From positions 12,405,501-12,469,500 of the forward strand of contig NC_092020.1 in the NCBI RefSeq assembly GCF_042242105.1: 64,000 bases of DNA. The letters run 5' to 3'. This document shows positions 63,521 through 64,000 of the stretch, piece after piece; the stretch's first letter is position 1; every line of letters begins with the position of its first letter. A model generated the notes under the pieces. That model searched no databases, had not been told where the DNA came from, and was given only the letters and a program-made list of their open reading frames with translations. The position numbers were made by a program, and so were the translations under genes. The DNA comes from Pempheris klunzingeri (Eukaryota; Chordata; Actinopteri; Acropomatiformes; Pempheridae).

Positions 63521-64000
63521 TTGCCGCGATTGAAAACACAAACAAGCTGGTCGTCGACCAGTTCAGCGCACGATGTGTTTACAGTTCATCAGCACTTTAC
63601 TAATGAAATATCACTAATGGCTTCAAAACAGGCGCAATATTAACAAGGAGCCGAGCAAAGCATGTATTCTACAGTGTGCGGTTATTCCTGGCTCGCTGGG
63701 CCGGGGAGGAGGCTTTGTCTGGGGCCACCCGACAGGGCGTTACTGATGGTGGTGATAGTGGTGCGTTTAAGGACTGTCGGAAAGGACTGTGGTTCAACCG
63801 CACTTGAACTGGCTCTATCAGTAGGTCGGACCTCTGCTCTAACCTTGAGGGAAAAGTCAAAATATTCGTCCTTTTTTTTTTTCTTTAGCCGTGCTAGGGC
63901 TGCCCATGCCAGTCTGTCTGTCTGTCTGAAATATCTGAGCAACTGTGGAATGGATGGTGACAGCATTTATAGTCCACAGACAATGACTCCTAATGACTTT
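63521..64000. other. Upstream region of the second Ig receptor
   Basis: Probable promoter and 5' UTR on the minus strand, with a poly(T) run near 63,871-63,882 and a short TCTG repeat near 63,912. No TATA box is obvious and no further gene is seen before the window ends. Confidence 0.4.

Overview
This is nuclear DNA from a ray-finned fish, most likely a spiny-rayed (percomorph) teleost. The reasons are small vertebrate genes with GT-AG introns of about 80 bp to 2 kb, protein sequences closest in character to teleost orthologues, abundant CA/GT microsatellites, and several interspersed repeats that look like common percomorph families. No bacterial, plasmid, phage or CRISPR feature is present. 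Calls come from reading translations and splice sites by eye; no search was run.

Layout. 1-2,251 (-): a small single-Ig-domain membrane receptor of CD2/SLAM type. 2,488-10,754 (-): a young, apparently whole Ty3/gypsy LTR retrotransposon with two nearly identical 1.3-kb LTRs, inserted 237 bp upstream of that receptor's start codon. 11,458-14,212 (-): arsi (arylsulfatase I). 14,213-21,486: a 7.3-kb intergenic stretch holding candidate regulatory clusters and a hAT-like remnant. 21,487-25,324 (+): tcof1 (treacle), with a LisH start and a lysine-rich repeat exon. 26,143-30,191 (+): tmco6. 31,888-34,166 (+): a four-span MS4A-like protein. 36,097-38,068 (-): aldob, convergent with the MS4A-like gene. 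38,723-42,693: spacer with a dispersed repeat, a 44-bp minisatellite and the rnf20 promoter. 42,694-50,926 (+): rnf20 (BRE1A), 21 coding exons. 52,512-55,346 (+): tmem109. 59,151-63,520 (-): a second Ig-superfamily receptor with two Ig-like domains, a cysteine-rich juxtamembrane segment and a long tyrosine/proline-rich tail.

The genes do not form one pathway. Several have nuclear or nucleolar roles (treacle in rRNA synthesis, RNF20 in H2B ubiquitination, TMCO6 as an importin-alpha-like ARM protein). One is metabolic (aldolase B), one a secretory or lysosomal sulfatase, and several are membrane proteins (MS4A-like, TMEM109, two CD2-like receptors). Gene order is a mosaic of human neighbourhoods: arsi-tcof1 (5q32), aldob-rnf20 (9q31), and MS4A with TMEM109 (11q12).

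I found no convincing new multi-gene system. The leads most worth checking are: the LTR and an intact octamer motif upstream of the first receptor; paired TCTCGCGAGA sites and a CTCF-like site at the rnf20 promoter; a compact, lysine-rich treacle; an unusual receptor tail and a MITE-borne poly(A) signal in the second receptor; GT-repeat tracts abutting several splice donors; and an orphan coding-like block at 56,818-57,038.
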